A stretch of DNA of 64,000 nucleotides from Candidatus Peribacteria bacterium (GCA_023038255.1 CP082927.1:382146-446145), one strand, 5' to 3'; positions 25,609 to 35,642 are shown, counted from the first letter of the stretch. The notes: generated by a model not told the origin, from the sequence alone. Numbers and translations are program-made.

Positions 25609-26603
25609 CACTCTCCACCCTCCGTTTCCAGCAACAAAATCTCCGGCGGACAGAAGAGTCTTGCTCTCACTCCTGACACGCCGGTTCCCTCTGTTATGGC
25701 AAGAGTGCAGGTTTTTGTAATGTGAAACAGTCCGCGATCATACGCACGGCCGAGAGTGTCCGGAATGGATGTCAGTGCGCCGATGAATGGCAGGCGGATC
25801 TGGCCGCCGTGTGTGTGGCCGGAGACGATCAGGTGTGCGCGGTGTGAGTCTTTGTTCAGAATCACGTCGGGGTTATGGGAGAGCAGGATAGTTGCTGCGG
25901 AGTCCGGGATATCCGCACATGTTTTCTTCAGATCAAATGACTCCATCCAGACATCGTCTGTACCGGCAATCACCAGTGGCTCGTTGTCGATTGTGATGGT
26001 TTTGGATTTGTTCCGTAAAAAATGAATGCCGTAGGAGGACAGACGCTTTTCAAGGTCATCCGTTTTATCAATCGTGTAGTAATGCAGACGGGTGAACATC
26101 GAAATGTAGGCGCCGGCGTCGTGGTTTCCGGGAATGGCGAAAACACCGTAGCGCGTTTCCAGTTTTTTGAGCGGATCGAGATCTGAGAGATCAGCGGCTT
26201 CGTCATCAATGCAGTCTCCTGCAATCAGAACAATGTCGGGCTCCAGTCTGTTCACTGTGCGGACAATGCGTTCCACGAATGATGCATCTTTATAGACGCC
26301 GACGTGCAGATCGCCAATCACGGCAATACGCAGTTTTTTCCGGAAAGGAAGACGGATCTTCCGGCGCCGGACAATCAGCAGTTCCGGTTCAAAGAATGAT
26401 CCCCACACCGTCAGCACTCCGCCAAGCCCCATCACTGTGGTGACTATGATCAGAAACCATCGATACACATCGGAGAGTTGGTCGCTCTTTTGGAGCTGCG
26501 GAATGGTCCAGGACAGAGTCACAAGCACGCTGCCGATCAGCAGCAGTATGGCGGAGTCCCAGACTGCAGTGTGGAAGGTGGTACGGCGCGAACAGGAGGA
26601 CAT
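25608..26603 (-). CDS. Membrane-anchored calcineurin-like metallophosphoesterase (YkuE-like)
   Basis: 331 residues. Two N-terminal membrane helices (about 15-75) are followed by the phosphoesterase domain with metal ligands in order: GDLHVG, GDCIDD, GNHDAG, LLSHNPD and SGHTHGGQ. The order and the ending (HITKTCTLAITEGTG) match the YaeI/YkuE group, which act on lipid phosphates in some bacteria. The active site probably faces outward or lies at the membrane surface; the substrate is inferred only. The leader is pyrimidine-rich (CCCGCTCCTCTCTTC). Confidence 0.85.
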   Translation of the reverse strand: MSSCSRRTTFHTAVWDSAILLLIGSVLVTLSWTIPQLQKSDQLSDVYRWFLIIVTTVMGLGGVLTVWGSFFEPELLIVRRRKIRLPFRKKLRIAVIGDLHVGVYKDASFVERIVRTVNRLEPDIVLIAGDCIDDEAADLSDLDPLKKLETRYGVFAIPGNHDAGAYISMFTRLHYYTIDKTDDLEKRLSSYGIHFLRNKSKTITIDNEPLVIAGTDDVWMESFDLKKTCADIPDSAATILLSHNPDVILNKDSHRAHLIVSGHTHGGQIRLPFIGALTSIPDTLGRAYDRGLFHITKTCTLAITEGTGVSGVRARLFCPPEILLLETEGGE

Positions 26604-26630
26604 GAAGAGAGGAGCGGGAACAGAACGATA

Positions 26631-29534
26631 TTATTTCTTCGCCTTCTGCTTATCGAGCATTTTCTTCAGATACTGCCCCGTGTAGCTCTTCTCGACTTTT
26701 GCGACTTCTTCCGGTGTACCGGTTGCAACAATGAATCCACCACCCGATCCGCCGTCCGGTCCGAGATCCACCACGTAGTCGACGGTCTTCAGCACATCGA
26801 GGTTATGCTCAATCACAAGCACGGTGTTACCCTTATCGACAAGTCTCTGCAGGACCTCAAGGAGTTTGCGGATATCTTCGAAGTGCAGACCCGTGGTCGG
26901 CTCATCGAGAATATAGAATGTCTGTCCTGTGGATCTGCGGAGCAGTTCGGTTGCGAGCTTCACGCGCTGCGCTTCACCTCCGGAGAGGGTGGTCGCACTC
27001 TGGCCGAGGTGCAGGTAGCTGAGTCCCACGTCTTCGAGTGTCTGGAGTTTTTTCTTCAGCGTGGAAATCGAGGAGAAGAATTCGATCGCTTCCTTCACGT
27101 TCATGTTCAGCGCTTCGCTGATGTTCTTTCCTTTGTACGTCACTTCCAGTGTTTCACGGTTGTAGCGGCGGCCGTGACAGACTTCGCAGGTCACAAACAC
27201 GTCCGGCAGGAAGTGCATTTCAATTCTCTTCAGACCGTCACCCTCACATTCCTCGCAGCGTCCGCCCTTCACGTTGAAGCTGAAGCGGCCCGGCTGGTAG
27301 CCGCGGAGTTTTGCTTCCGGTGTGGCGGCAAAGAGATCGCGGATATCGGTAAAGATACCTGTATAGGTGGCGGGGTTACTGCGCGGCGTGCGTCCGATAG
27401 CGGACTGGTCGATCACGATTGCCTTGTCGAGATGCTGGATGCCATTGAAACTGCCGACGTTCTGGGCACGGGTGTGTGCTTTGTTGAGTCTGTGCAAAAG
27501 TTCCGGCGCGAGAATGCCGTGAATGAGACTCGATTTTCCGGAGCCGGAGACTCCTGCAATACCGATGAATGTGCCGAGCGGGAGAGAGACATCCACATGG
27601 CGGAGGTTGTGATGATGGGCATCTTTCACCTCAATGAATTTTCCGTTGCCGGTGCGGCGCTTTTTCGGAATCTCGATCGAGCGCTTGCCACTCAGGTACT
27701 GACCCGTAATAGAATCTTTATTGTTGATGAGCTCAGACGGCAGGCCCTGTGCGACGACGCTTCCTCCGTACTTACCCGCACCCGGTCCGATTTCCAGCAG
27801 ATAGTCTGCGGCTTCCATGGTTTCTTCATCATGTTCCACCACAATCACCGTGTTGCCGAGATCGCGCAGTTTCACAATCGTATCAATCAGACGGGCATTA
27901 TCACGCTGATGCAGTCCGATGGACGGCTCATCCAGCACGTATAGCACTCCTTCAAGCGCCGATCCGATCTGCGTTGCCAGGCGGATGCGCTGCGCCTCTC
28001 CTCCGGAGAGTGTGGAAGCGGAGCGCGACAGGGTGAGGTAGGTGAGTCCGACGTTCTGGAGAAATGTCAGACGTGCCACAATTTCCTGTAGGACCTTTTT
28101 CACAATCGTGAACTCGTACGGGCTGAGATGCATGTCGGTTGCCTTCTTCGGATTTTTTGCATCACCCGGGATGAGAGCGGAGAAGAATGTTTCTGCTTCA
28201 TCAATACTCATATCCGTTGCAGCGACGATATTCTTGTCACCCACCGTGACGCCGAGAATCTCTTTCTTCAAGCGCTGGCCTTTACAGACCGGACAGGGCA
28301 GCTCCAGCATATATTCCTCAATCTGGCTGCGGACGTAACTCGAATCTGTTTCATTGTGGCGGCGCTGCAGGTTACCAATCACTCCTTCGTACGTTGTTTT
28401 ATAGGTGGCATCGAAACGGCCGTCCATTTTCACCATCAGCGGATGTTCGTATCCGTGCAGAATAATTTTCTTGTGCTCATCTTTGAGGGATTTCCATGGA
28501 GTCGACATGCTGAACCCGGTTGCTGCAGCGAGAGATTCAAGTATGTGGATCATGAATCCCATGCGGCTGGCGGATGTGGTCCACGGATGGATGGCGCCTT
28601 CCGCGAGTGTCAGGTTTTCATTCGGCACAATTGATCCTTCGTCGACCTGCAGAATGGACCCGAGTCCGTGACACTCGTCACAGGCTCCGTGCGGAGAGTT
28701 GAACGAGAAGCTGCGCGGCTCGAGGTCCGGCACCTGTTTCTCCGGATGCTCCGGACAGACAAAAGACTCGGAGAAACGGACTTCGTTATTCGTATCAGCA
28801 TCCAGCACAATGATCGATCCTTCGCTCTTCTTTAAACAGAGCTCCACAGAATCTGCCAGACGGGAGCGGTGCGGGTTTGCCTCATTCTCTTTCACGGCAA
28901 GATCGCGTACGACCAAACGGTCGACCACGATATCAATACTGTGGGCTTTTTTCGGATCAAGTGTCACTTCCTCATCCGTCGTCATCACCTGACCGTCGAT
29001 GCGCACGCGGACAAATCCTTCCCGGCGGATGGCATCAAGAATTTTCAGGTGCTCCCCCTTTCTTCCTTCTATAAGCGGTGCCAGCAGGTAGATTTTTTTG
29101 CCTTCGGTCATATTGGCGATCGTTTCTACAATCTGACTGGAGGACTGGCGCTCAAGGAGACGGTTACATTCCGGACAGTGCACCTTTCCGATTTTTGCCC
29201 AGAGGAGACGCATGTAGTCGTAGACTTCTGTCACCGTTCCCACCGTAGAGCGTGGATTTCTTGGCGCAGTTTTTTGATCAATAGAAATGGCAGGGGATAG
29301 GCCTTCAATAGAATCAACCTCCGGCTTTTCCATCTGGGAAATGAACTGGCGGGCGTACGCGGAGAGGGACTCCACGTAGCGGCGCTGACCTTCTGCGAAA
29401 ATCGTATCGAACGCAAGTGTCGACTTGCCGGATCCGGACACACCGGTAATCACCGTCAGCTTGTTGCGCGGGATGGTGACATCGATATTTTTAAGGTTGT
29501 GCATCTTGGCACCTTTCACGACTATGGAATCCAT
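26631..29534 (-). CDS. uvrA: Excinuclease ABC subunit A
   Basis: 967 residues, normal length. It has two ABC ATPase halves: Walker A GVSGSGKSTLAFDT near the start and GVSGSGKSSLIHG at about 645; signatures LSGGEAQRIRLA and LSGGEAQRVKLA; Walker B YVLDEPSIGLH and YILDEPTTGLH. Zinc fingers are visible as CPVCKGQRLKKE and CEECEGDGLKR...CEVCHGRRYNRE. UvrA with UvrB scans DNA for bulky damage and starts nucleotide excision repair. It is transcribed alone. A terminator-like hairpin lies inside its leader. Confidence 0.97.
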   Translation of the reverse strand: MDSIVVKGAKMHNLKNIDVTIPRNKLTVITGVSGSGKSTLAFDTIFAEGQRRYVESLSAYARQFISQMEKPEVDSIEGLSPAISIDQKTAPRNPRSTVGTVTEVYDYMRLLWAKIGKVHCPECNRLLERQSSSQIVETIANMTEGKKIYLLAPLIEGRKGEHLKILDAIRREGFVRVRIDGQVMTTDEEVTLDPKKAHSIDIVVDRLVVRDLAVKENEANPHRSRLADSVELCLKKSEGSIIVLDADTNNEVRFSESFVCPEHPEKQVPDLEPRSFSFNSPHGACDECHGLGSILQVDEGSIVPNENLTLAEGAIHPWTTSASRMGFMIHILESLAAATGFSMSTPWKSLKDEHKKIILHGYEHPLMVKMDGRFDATYKTTYEGVIGNLQRRHNETDSSYVRSQIEEYMLELPCPVCKGQRLKKEILGVTVGDKNIVAATDMSIDEAETFFSALIPGDAKNPKKATDMHLSPYEFTIVKKVLQEIVARLTFLQNVGLTYLTLSRSASTLSGGEAQRIRLATQIGSALEGVLYVLDEPSIGLHQRDNARLIDTIVKLRDLGNTVIVVEHDEETMEAADYLLEIGPGAGKYGGSVVAQGLPSELINNKDSITGQYLSGKRSIEIPKKRRTGNGKFIEVKDAHHHNLRHVDVSLPLGTFIGIAGVSGSGKSSLIHGILAPELLHRLNKAHTRAQNVGSFNGIQHLDKAIVIDQSAIGRTPRSNPATYTGIFTDIRDLFAATPEAKLRGYQPGRFSFNVKGGRCEECEGDGLKRIEMHFLPDVFVTCEVCHGRRYNRETLEVTYKGKNISEALNMNVKEAIEFFSSISTLKKKLQTLEDVGLSYLHLGQSATTLSGGEAQRVKLATELLRRSTGQTFYILDEPTTGLHFEDIRKLLEVLQRLVDKGNTVLVIEHNLDVLKTVDYVVDLGPDGGSGGGFIVATGTPEEVAKVEKSYTGQYLKKMLDKQKAKK

Positions 29535-29555
29535 ACGACAGAATGTGGAATATAC

Positions 29556-29578
29556 AAAAAACGCCCCGCGGCGAGGCG
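29556..29578 (-). terminator. Terminator-like hairpin in the uvrA leader
   Basis: On the minus strand CGCCTCG-CCG-CGGGGCG (one G·T pair) is followed by six T residues, 22 bases upstream of the uvrA ATG. No minus-strand gene lies upstream, so it is either an insulator or an attenuator for uvrA itself. Confidence 0.5.
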
Positions 29579-29692
29579 CGTTGCGACAACCAAGCTTAAC
29601 GATTTTTAGAGCTCTTGTCTAGGGTTTAGGGGAGAAAGAGAAGATGGGGGGATTTCTGTAAGTTTCCTGATATCTGCTAGTCTTATACACAT

Positions 29693-30877
29693 ATGCGCAC
29701 TCCTTCCACCCTCCTTGCTCTCTTTCTCCTGGCAGCCTGTACATCCGCCGGTCCGGTGACACCCGGCTCAGGGACGGGAACGGTTTTGCCGTCATCCGCA
29801 GCAACAGGAACGCCATCGGTTCCAGGAATTGACGCGACAGGTCTTGGCTTCACTGTGCCAAATGACATGAAGATAGAAGTCTTTGCCAAGAATCTTGCAG
29901 GCGCCCGCGTCATGGTGCGCGATAACTTTGGAGGAATCTGGGTCAGTCGTCCGAGTGCGGGGGTGGTGACACTGCTGGAGATTGGCAGCGGCGGAACAGT
30001 GACCAATCAGTACGATATTTTCCGGGGCCTCAAAAATCCCCACGGTCTGGCCATCGGTCCGAGTTCAGTCGGCAGCGGATCTATCCTTTATATAGCGGAG
30101 GAGACTTCCATTAAAAAAGCGGTCCTCTACTCAGACGCTCCGGTGGAAACCATCGCCACCCTGCCGGCAGGGGGCAGGCATACGTCCCGGACGATCGAGT
30201 TCGGTCCGGATGGCCGGCTCTATGTCTCCATTGGCTCCACTTGTGATGCGTGTGTGGAGGTGAATGAGAAACACGGAACCATTCTGTCGATGAAGCCGGA
30301 CGGGACAGACCAGAAGATTGTAGCCAGGGGACTGCGTAATTCGGTGTTCTTTGACTGGAGTTATGTAACCGGTGATCTGTTCGCTACAGACATGGGACGT
30401 GACAACCTCGGCGACACGCTGCCGCCGGAAGAAGTGAACGTCATCACCGAAGGGTCACACTACGGCTGGCCGTACTGCTACGGAGACCGTGTGCGCGATA
30501 CCTCCATTTCCGGAAACTTCGACTGTACAACATCTGTTCCACCCAAAGCGACACTGCCCGCACACACCGCACCGCTCGGCCTTGCGTTTGTTCCGGAGGA
30601 AGGCTGGCCGGAAGATTTGTGGTACGACCTCCTCGTCTCTGAACATGGATCGTGGAACAGTACCGAGTCGGTCGGCTACAAAATTGTCCGCATTCCGATG
30701 GATGCCAACGGCAATCCCACGGGCGACGCAGTGGATTTTCTGACCGGGTTCAGGAAAGGATCAGTCGTCCAGGGTCGTCCGGTGGATCTGATGATTGAGC
30801 CGGGTGGAACGCTGTACATCACGGATGATAAAGCAGGAGTGATCTACAGGATGTCGAGGACGAGTCCTGCGATGTGA
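29693..30877 (+). CDS. Lipoprotein, PQQ-dependent sugar (sorbosone/glucose) dehydrogenase-like beta-propeller
   Basis: 394 residues. The lipobox LAAC (Cys 16) and a Ser/Thr/Gly-rich spacer precede a six-bladed propeller of the GSDH/L-sorbosone dehydrogenase family. Diagnostic segments are GLKNPHGLAIGP, TIEFGPDGRLYVSIGS, ARGLRNSVFFDW, ATDMGRDNLGDTLPPEEVN, GWPYCYGD and LGLAFVPEEGWPEDLW. Family members oxidise aldoses with PQQ at the outer face of the membrane. No PQQ biosynthesis genes are in the window, so the cofactor would be scavenged or the activity differs. A long hairpin overlaps its stop codon. Confidence 0.82.
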   Translation: MRTPSTLLALFLLAACTSAGPVTPGSGTGTVLPSSAATGTPSVPGIDATGLGFTVPNDMKIEVFAKNLAGARVMVRDNFGGIWVSRPSAGVVTLLEIGSGGTVTNQYDIFRGLKNPHGLAIGPSSVGSGSILYIAEETSIKKAVLYSDAPVETIATLPAGGRHTSRTIEFGPDGRLYVSIGSTCDACVEVNEKHGTILSMKPDGTDQKIVARGLRNSVFFDWSYVTGDLFATDMGRDNLGDTLPPEEVNVITEGSHYGWPYCYGDRVRDTSISGNFDCTTSVPPKATLPAHTAPLGLAFVPEEGWPEDLWYDLLVSEHGSWNSTESVGYKIVRIPMDANGNPTGDAVDFLTGFRKGSVVQGRPVDLMIEPGGTLYITDDKAGVIYRMSRTSPAM

Positions 30878-30916
30878 ATTCTAGATCCGAATCACTCGAG
30901 TTTCGGATCTAGAATT
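30877..30916. terminator. Long hairpin at the end of the sugar-dehydrogenase gene
   Basis: A perfect 15-bp stem: AATTCTAGATCCGAA (30877-30891) pairs with TTCGGATCTAGAATT (30902-30916) around a 10-base loop. Its first base is the last base of the TGA stop. There is no strong T-run, so it may act as an mRNA-end stabiliser rather than a classic terminator. Confidence 0.5.
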
Positions 30917-31059
30917 TAGAATGTCGAGTTTCAGATAGATAGTTTGCGTTTCATCACAAAAGGCGCCTACCTTCCAGCCTATCTAAAGGAAGGAACGTTG
31001 TATAACGAAAGTGTTCACCTTACAGTGGGATCCAAGCAATTTCCCACCCCTCTTTCCTT

Positions 31060-32445
31060 ATGCGTACAGCTTGGACCCTTGGCGCTTCCGCCATTCTTCT
31101 TTCCCAGGGATTGTTCCCTCTCATTGCGCAGGCAGCGTCTTTTCCCGACGTGCCCGCCAGCAACCCGTATGCAGTCGCCATCAGTGCGCTTGCGGACATG
31201 AAAGTGATCAACGGAAATCCGGATGGCACTTTTGCGCCGGGCCGCACTGTCAACCGCGCAGAATTTCTGACGATGCTCTACCGAGCCAAAGCAAAGACAA
31301 CCAGCACTCCCACCGCACCGTGCTTCCTGGACGTTCCGGTGACAGCCTGGTTCGCACCGGTCATCTGTGACGCTGCGAGCAAGACATATGTCTCCGGATA
31401 CAGCGACGGAAAATTCAAACCCGAGCAGGCGGTGAACAGAGTGGAGGCTCTCAAGATGCTCTTCACAGTTCACGGTCTCAGCCAGCAGGCGACACCGGAG
31501 TCGACAGCTGCCGCTCTTGTCTATCCAGACATTTCCGCCAGTGCATGGTACATGCAGTATGTTGCTGCCGCGTTCCGTCTGAAGATTGTTCCGGTGCCAG
31601 GAGTCTCGTCCACATCATTCGGTCCGGACCTCCCTCTCTCCCGTGCCGAAGCCGCGGCATATATTTACAATGCCATCTCCCCGTCACCATTGCCGCTCAA
31701 TGGTTCAGCATCATCTGTGACGACACAGCAGACCACGAGCACAACACAGCGCAGCAGTGCACAGACGCGCTCAACCAGAAGTGCAGCGAGCGCCGCCGCT
31801 CCGAGCATCACGAAAGTGGAATATCCTTTCACGTCAGAAGGACGCTTTACAGAAAAATTGTCCCGCTCGTATGTCTTCTCACTCACCCAGAGGGCGACCG
31901 TCTCCCTGCAGGCAACTGTTCCTGGAAATGTGACCGACGACAGCATCACCTGCCGTCTCTACAAGCTCGGCACTGCTGCAGACAGCTTCTCACTTGAGTA
32001 CTATCTCGGTTACCAGGACAAAGGAACATGCACCGTCCGCGCCACACTCGCAACGGGCTCCTACCAGCTCGACATTGCGCCGCTCATGCCGAACCTTGCC
32101 TTCGCCGTCACATCAAAGTCTGTAACGGGTGATGGAAATGATGGCTTCGTAGAGGCAAAATCTCTTATCCTTGATGCGCCGTCTTCCACACAGCTTGATA
32201 CAACAGACATGGGGGACTACTTCACATTCAGACTGAAAGAGGAAACAAGTCTGATGATTGAACTCACAAACGAAGAAAAGGTCCGCTGCATTATTTACCC
32301 GATGGAAGATGTCGATATTTACGGCTTCGCATCGCCGGAGTGCAACACGCAGTACACGTTCCCGGCAGGAACGTATTACATCGGAGTGGTGCAGAAAGAT
32401 GGCAGAGCGTCGAAGCAGAATTACAGCATCAGGTACAAGAAATAA
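31060..32445 (+). CDS. Secreted SLH-repeat protein with PPC-like C-terminal domains
   Basis: 461 residues. The signal peptide ends ALAQAAS-like at about 25 (PLIAQAAS). Three SLH repeats cover about 25-205: FPDVPASNPYAVAISAL with NGNPDGTFAPGRTVNRAEFLTML; FLDVPVTAWFAPVICDA with SGYSDGKFKPEQAVNRVEAL; and YPDISASAWYMQYV. A Ser/Thr linker follows. The C-terminal half has two beta-sandwich regions similar to bacterial pre-peptidase C-terminal domains (YVFSLTQRATVSLQA, DYFTFRLKEETSLMIEL, FPAGTYYIGVV). It is probably tethered to the wall. The leader is pyrimidine-rich (CCCACCCCTCTTTCCTT). Confidence 0.8.
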   Translation: MRTAWTLGASAILLSQGLFPLIAQAASFPDVPASNPYAVAISALADMKVINGNPDGTFAPGRTVNRAEFLTMLYRAKAKTTSTPTAPCFLDVPVTAWFAPVICDAASKTYVSGYSDGKFKPEQAVNRVEALKMLFTVHGLSQQATPESTAAALVYPDISASAWYMQYVAAAFRLKIVPVPGVSSTSFGPDLPLSRAEAAAYIYNAISPSPLPLNGSASSVTTQQTTSTTQRSSAQTRSTRSAASAAAPSITKVEYPFTSEGRFTEKLSRSYVFSLTQRATVSLQATVPGNVTDDSITCRLYKLGTAADSFSLEYYLGYQDKGTCTVRATLATGSYQLDIAPLMPNLAFAVTSKSVTGDGNDGFVEAKSLILDAPSSTQLDTTDMGDYFTFRLKEETSLMIELTNEEKVRCIIYPMEDVDIYGFASPECNTQYTFPAGTYYIGVVQKDGRASKQNYSIRYKK

Positions 32446-32464
32446 TTTTTCCGCCGCACTTTGA

Positions 32465-32496
32465 AAAATACGGGGCACACGCTCCGTATTTTTTTT
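32465..32496 (+). terminator. Intrinsic terminator after the SLH/PPC gene
   Basis: AAAATACGG (32465-32473) pairs with CCGTATTTT (32484-32492) and is followed by further T residues. Confidence 0.85.
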
Positions 32497-32642
32497 GATG
32501 ATGAAAAATTTCCCGCAGAAAATATTTGATCAATACACAATCACATCACATTTTTTTCTGCGCGCCTTATGACATGCTTCACAAATTTTTTTTCTGCCCA
32601 TACAATGAGGGCCATACATTATTTCCTTTCCCACCACTTCCC

Positions 32643-32795
32643 ATGGCAGTAGCAAAAAAGAAGAAGACAACAGCCAAGAAGACAGTGAAGAAGGCAGCTC
32701 CGAAGAAGAAGACTGCTAAGAAGACTGTCAAGAAGACAACGGCTAAGAAGGCCACGAAGAAGAAGACAGCAAAGAAGACAACGAAAAAGAAATAA
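32643..32795 (+). CDS. Lysine-rich histone H1-like protein, 50 aa
   Basis: From ATG 32643, chosen because the C/T-rich leader TTTCCTTTCCCACCACTTCCC ends there (21 bases, cited as a class); an upstream GTG-type start would add a hydrophobic unrelated segment. The protein is almost entirely K, T and A in short repeats (KKTAKKTVKKT). This resembles the C-terminal tails of bacterial H1-like nucleoid proteins (Hc1/AlgP type). It probably binds DNA or RNA non-specifically. A strong terminator follows. Confidence 0.8.
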   Translation: MAVAKKKKTTAKKTVKKAAPKKKTAKKTVKKTTAKKATKKKTAKKTTKKK

Positions 32796-32817
32796 GTCTT
32801 TCTCCACTCCTTCCAAG

Positions 32818-32841
32818 AGCCCCTCGTAAGAGGGGTTTTTG
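32818..32841 (+). terminator. Intrinsic terminator after the H1-like gene
   Basis: CCCCTC-GTAA-GAGGGG (32820-32835) followed by TTTTT. Confidence 0.85.
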
Positions 32842-32913
32842 TTATGTTCTCGGCTCCGCTCGAACTGACACAAAAACTGGTGTCAAAGTGCCATGGTGAG
32901 CGGAGCTGAAGGA

Positions 32914-35481
32914 TTATTTTTTCTTCGTCATATGTATGCTGCCGTCTTTCATGCCGATGGTGACGCGGTCGCCCTCTTTGATTGTTCCTTCAATGATCTG
33001 CAGGGACAGTTCATCGAGGATCAGTTCCTGTAACACACGCTTGAGAGGGCGTGCGCCGTAGAGCGGATCGAACCCGCGGGCGGCCAGAAATTCGGTGGCT
33101 TCTTTTGTGAGCGACACCTCAATTCCCCGCTCCTGGAGCCGATTCTGGAGCTTCCCAATCTGGATGTTCACAATCGCTGCAATCTGCACTTCGGTCAGCG
33201 GCTGGAAGATGATGATGTCATCCACACGGTTCAAAAATTCCGGGCGGAATGTTTTTTTCATCAGATCATCAATCGCCTTTGTCTGCAGAACGCGCTCATG
33301 CTGATGCTCGGCTATTGCCGCCGATCCCAGGTTGCTGGTCATGATGATCACCGCATTTTTAAAGTCCACGGTCCGCCCCTTGCTGTCGGTCAGTCTGCCT
33401 TCATCGAGAATCTGGAGCAGGACATTGAAGACATCCGGATGCGCCTTCTCTATTTCATCAAGCAGGATGACGGTGTAGGGATGGCGGCGGACGGCCTCGG
33501 TCAGCTGACCTCCTTCTTCGTATCCGACATAGCCCGGAGGTGCGCCGATGAGTCGTGCGACTGCGTGCTTCTCCATGTACTCCGACATGTCTATGCGTGT
33601 CATCAGTTTTTCGTCGTTGAACAAAAACTCCGCGAGCGCCTTTGCGAGCTCCGTCTTTCCGACACCGGTCGGTCCCAGAAAAATGAAAGACCCGATCGGA
33701 CGTGTCTCTTCCTGAATGCCCGCACGCGCACGGCGGACTGCGTTCGAGACCGCACGGATTGCTTCCTCCTGACCGATCACACGTTTGCCGAGTTCCTCTT
33801 CCAGATGCGCAAGTTTCACCGTTTCTTCGCTCAGCATTTTCTGTACGGGAATGCCGGTCCAGCGGGAAACGACTTTTGCAATGTCCTCTTCCGTTACTTC
33901 TTCCTTCAGAAATGAACTTTCTTTCTGCAGCTTCTGCAGCTCTTTTTCGGCTGTCTGCACGTTGCTTTCCAGATCCGGCACAAGACCGTACCGGATTTCC
34001 GCCACGCGCTGCAGATCGCCGTTGCGTTCTGCCTGGATGGATTCTTCCTTCAGCCGGTCGATTTCCTTGTGCGATGTTTTGATGACATCAATCACCGCTT
34101 TCTCATTCTTCCACTGAAGTTCCATTTTCGTCATACGTTCGCCGATTTCCGCAACCTCCCTCTCCAGTTCTGTCAGGCGCTTCTTCGACGCGTCGTCGGT
34201 TTCTTTCTTCAGCGCTTCGCGTTCGACGGTCAGCTGACGCATCTGGCGTTCGAGTCTGTCGAGTTCCACAGGCTTGCTGTCGAGCTCAATGCGCAGCTGA
34301 GAGGCGGCTTCATCCATCAGGTCGATGGCTTTATCCGGCAGAAATCTGTCGCTGATGTACCGGCTGCTGAGGGTGACTGCGGCCACGACCGCCGCATCGC
34401 GGATGCGGACACCGTGATGCACTTCGTATTTTTCTTTGATCCCGCGCAGGATCGAGACGGCATCTTTCACATCCGGCTCACCGACCTGCACCGGCTGGAA
34501 CCTGCGTTCCAGGGCTGCGTCTTTCTCCACATGCAAGCGGTATTCCCGCAGCGTCGTCGCACCGATGGTCCGGAGCTGGCCGCGTGCGAGAGCGGGCTTC
34601 AGAAGATTGCCCGCATCCATCGACCCTTCTGCTGCACCGGCACCGACAATGGTATGCAGTTCATCAATGAAGAGAATGATCTGTCCGTCCGATCCTTCGA
34701 TCTCCTTCAGCAATGCCTTCAGGCGGTCTTCAAATTCACCGCGGTACTTTGTGCCTGCAATCATCGCGCCCAGATCGAGAGCCAGCAGACGCTTGCCCTT
34801 GAGGGTATCGGGAACGTCGCCGTCTATGATTTTTTTCGCGAGTCCTTCCACAATCGCCGTCTTTCCGGTTCCTGGTTCACCGACCAGTACCGGATTGTTT
34901 TTTGTCCTGCGGCTGAGGATCTGCATGATCCGCCGGATTTCCTCGTCACGTCCGATGACCGGATCGATCTTTCCTTCACGGGCGAGTGCGGTGAAGTCCT
35001 GCGTGTACTTTTCGAGGACCTGGTATTTCCCCTCCGGATTCTGATCGGTCACGCGCTGGTTCCCGCGGAGTGCTTTCACTTCTTTCAGAACATCAGCGGG
35101 TTTGATATCGACTATACGCTTCACGTCTTTATCCCCGAGGAGCGCCAGGAACAGGTGTTCCGTGGAGACATACTCGTCCTGCAATTTCTTTTCTTCCGCT
35201 TCTGCCTCATCCAGCACCTGCTTGAGTTCCGGCGTCAGATATGGCGATCCGCTGCCGCTCACTTTTGGCAGTACGCCGATTGCCTGGCGGATTTTTTCCG
35301 CAGTATCCGCAGGATCGTGTTTCAGCTTTTGCAGCAACGACGGCACGACGCCTTCCGGCTGCTCGACGAGTGCGAGGAGCAGGTGGAGAGGGGAAAGTGC
35401 CTGTTGTCCGAGCGTCGTTGCAATCTGCAATGCGCTTTGCATGGCTTCCGCCGCCTTTGTTGTGTAGTTCTGAAAATTCAT
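32914..35481 (-). CDS. clpB: ClpB disaggregase
   Basis: 855 residues from ATG 35481 ([14 protein letters not shown], the usual ClpB opening). Domain order: N-domain (1-145), NBD1 with [15 protein letters not shown] and [15 protein letters not shown], the coiled-coil M-domain (about 405-525) that separates ClpB from other Clp ATPases, NBD2 with [19 protein letters not shown] and [16 protein letters not shown], and the C-terminal D2-small domain. With DnaK it dissolves protein aggregates. The IGF/L loop of ClpA/X is absent, so it does not feed ClpP. Upstream is a TTGACC-TATAAT promoter covered by a CIRCE element, so HrcA control is expected. Confidence 0.97.
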   Translation of the reverse strand: MNFQNYTTKAAEAMQSALQIATTLGQQALSPLHLLLALVEQPEGVVPSLLQKLKHDPADTAEKIRQAIGVLPKVSGSGSPYLTPELKQVLDEAEAEEKKLQDEYVSTEHLFLALLGDKDVKRIVDIKPADVLKEVKALRGNQRVTDQNPEGKYQVLEKYTQDFTALAREGKIDPVIGRDEEIRRIMQILSRRTKNNPVLVGEPGTGKTAIVEGLAKKIIDGDVPDTLKGKRLLALDLGAMIAGTKYRGEFEDRLKALLKEIEGSDGQIILFIDELHTIVGAGAAEGSMDAGNLLKPALARGQLRTIGATTLREYRLHVEKDAALERRFQPVQVGEPDVKDAVSILRGIKEKYEVHHGVRIRDAAVVAAVTLSSRYISDRFLPDKAIDLMDEAASQLRIELDSKPVELDRLERQMRQLTVEREALKKETDDASKKRLTELEREVAEIGERMTKMELQWKNEKAVIDVIKTSHKEIDRLKEESIQAERNGDLQRVAEIRYGLVPDLESNVQTAEKELQKLQKESSFLKEEVTEEDIAKVVSRWTGIPVQKMLSEETVKLAHLEEELGKRVIGQEEAIRAVSNAVRRARAGIQEETRPIGSFIFLGPTGVGKTELAKALAEFLFNDEKLMTRIDMSEYMEKHAVARLIGAPPGYVGYEEGGQLTEAVRRHPYTVILLDEIEKAHPDVFNVLLQILDEGRLTDSKGRTVDFKNAVIIMTSNLGSAAIAEHQHERVLQTKAIDDLMKKTFRPEFLNRVDDIIIFQPLTEVQIAAIVNIQIGKLQNRLQERGIEVSLTKEATEFLAARGFDPLYGARPLKRVLQELILDELSLQIIEGTIKEGDRVTIGMKDGSIHMTKKK

Positions 35482-35517
35482 AGAGGGGAAGAGGAGTAGG
35501 GTGTTCCTCTGCATAAA

Positions 35518-35544
35518 TTAGCACTCGTCATTATAGAGTGATAA
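35518..35544. promoter_or_regulatory. CIRCE operator (HrcA site) upstream of clpB
   Basis: TTAGCACTC-N9-GAGTGATAA, matching the CIRCE consensus TTAGCACTC-N9-GAGTGCTAA in 17 of 18 bases with the exact 9-base spacer. It overlaps the -10 and spacer of the clpB promoter. Confidence 0.9.
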
Positions 35545-35557
35545 TAGCAGAGGTCAA
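35530..35557 (-). promoter_or_regulatory. clpB promoter
   Basis: On the minus strand: TTGACC (35552-35557), 16-base spacer, TATAAT (35530-35535). The leader to the ATG is about 48 bases and ends C/T-rich (CTACTCCTCTTCCCCTCT). Confidence 0.8.
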
Positions 35558-35572
35558 GAGGGGCTTCCGGCA

Positions 35573-35612
35573 AAAGAGCTGGAATCACGACGAGTGACTC
35601 CAGCTTCTTTTT
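35573..35612. terminator. Intrinsic terminator between clpB promoter and the 120-aa gene
   Basis: AGCTGGAATCAC (35577-35588) pairs with GTGACTCCAGCT (35594-35605) with one mismatch. There is a T-run on the plus side and a shorter one on the minus side. It probably ends the minus-strand 35643-36005 gene before it reads into clpB. Confidence 0.7.
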
Positions 35613-35642
35613 TGACCTGTCAGTGCATTGCCTCCTAAAAAA

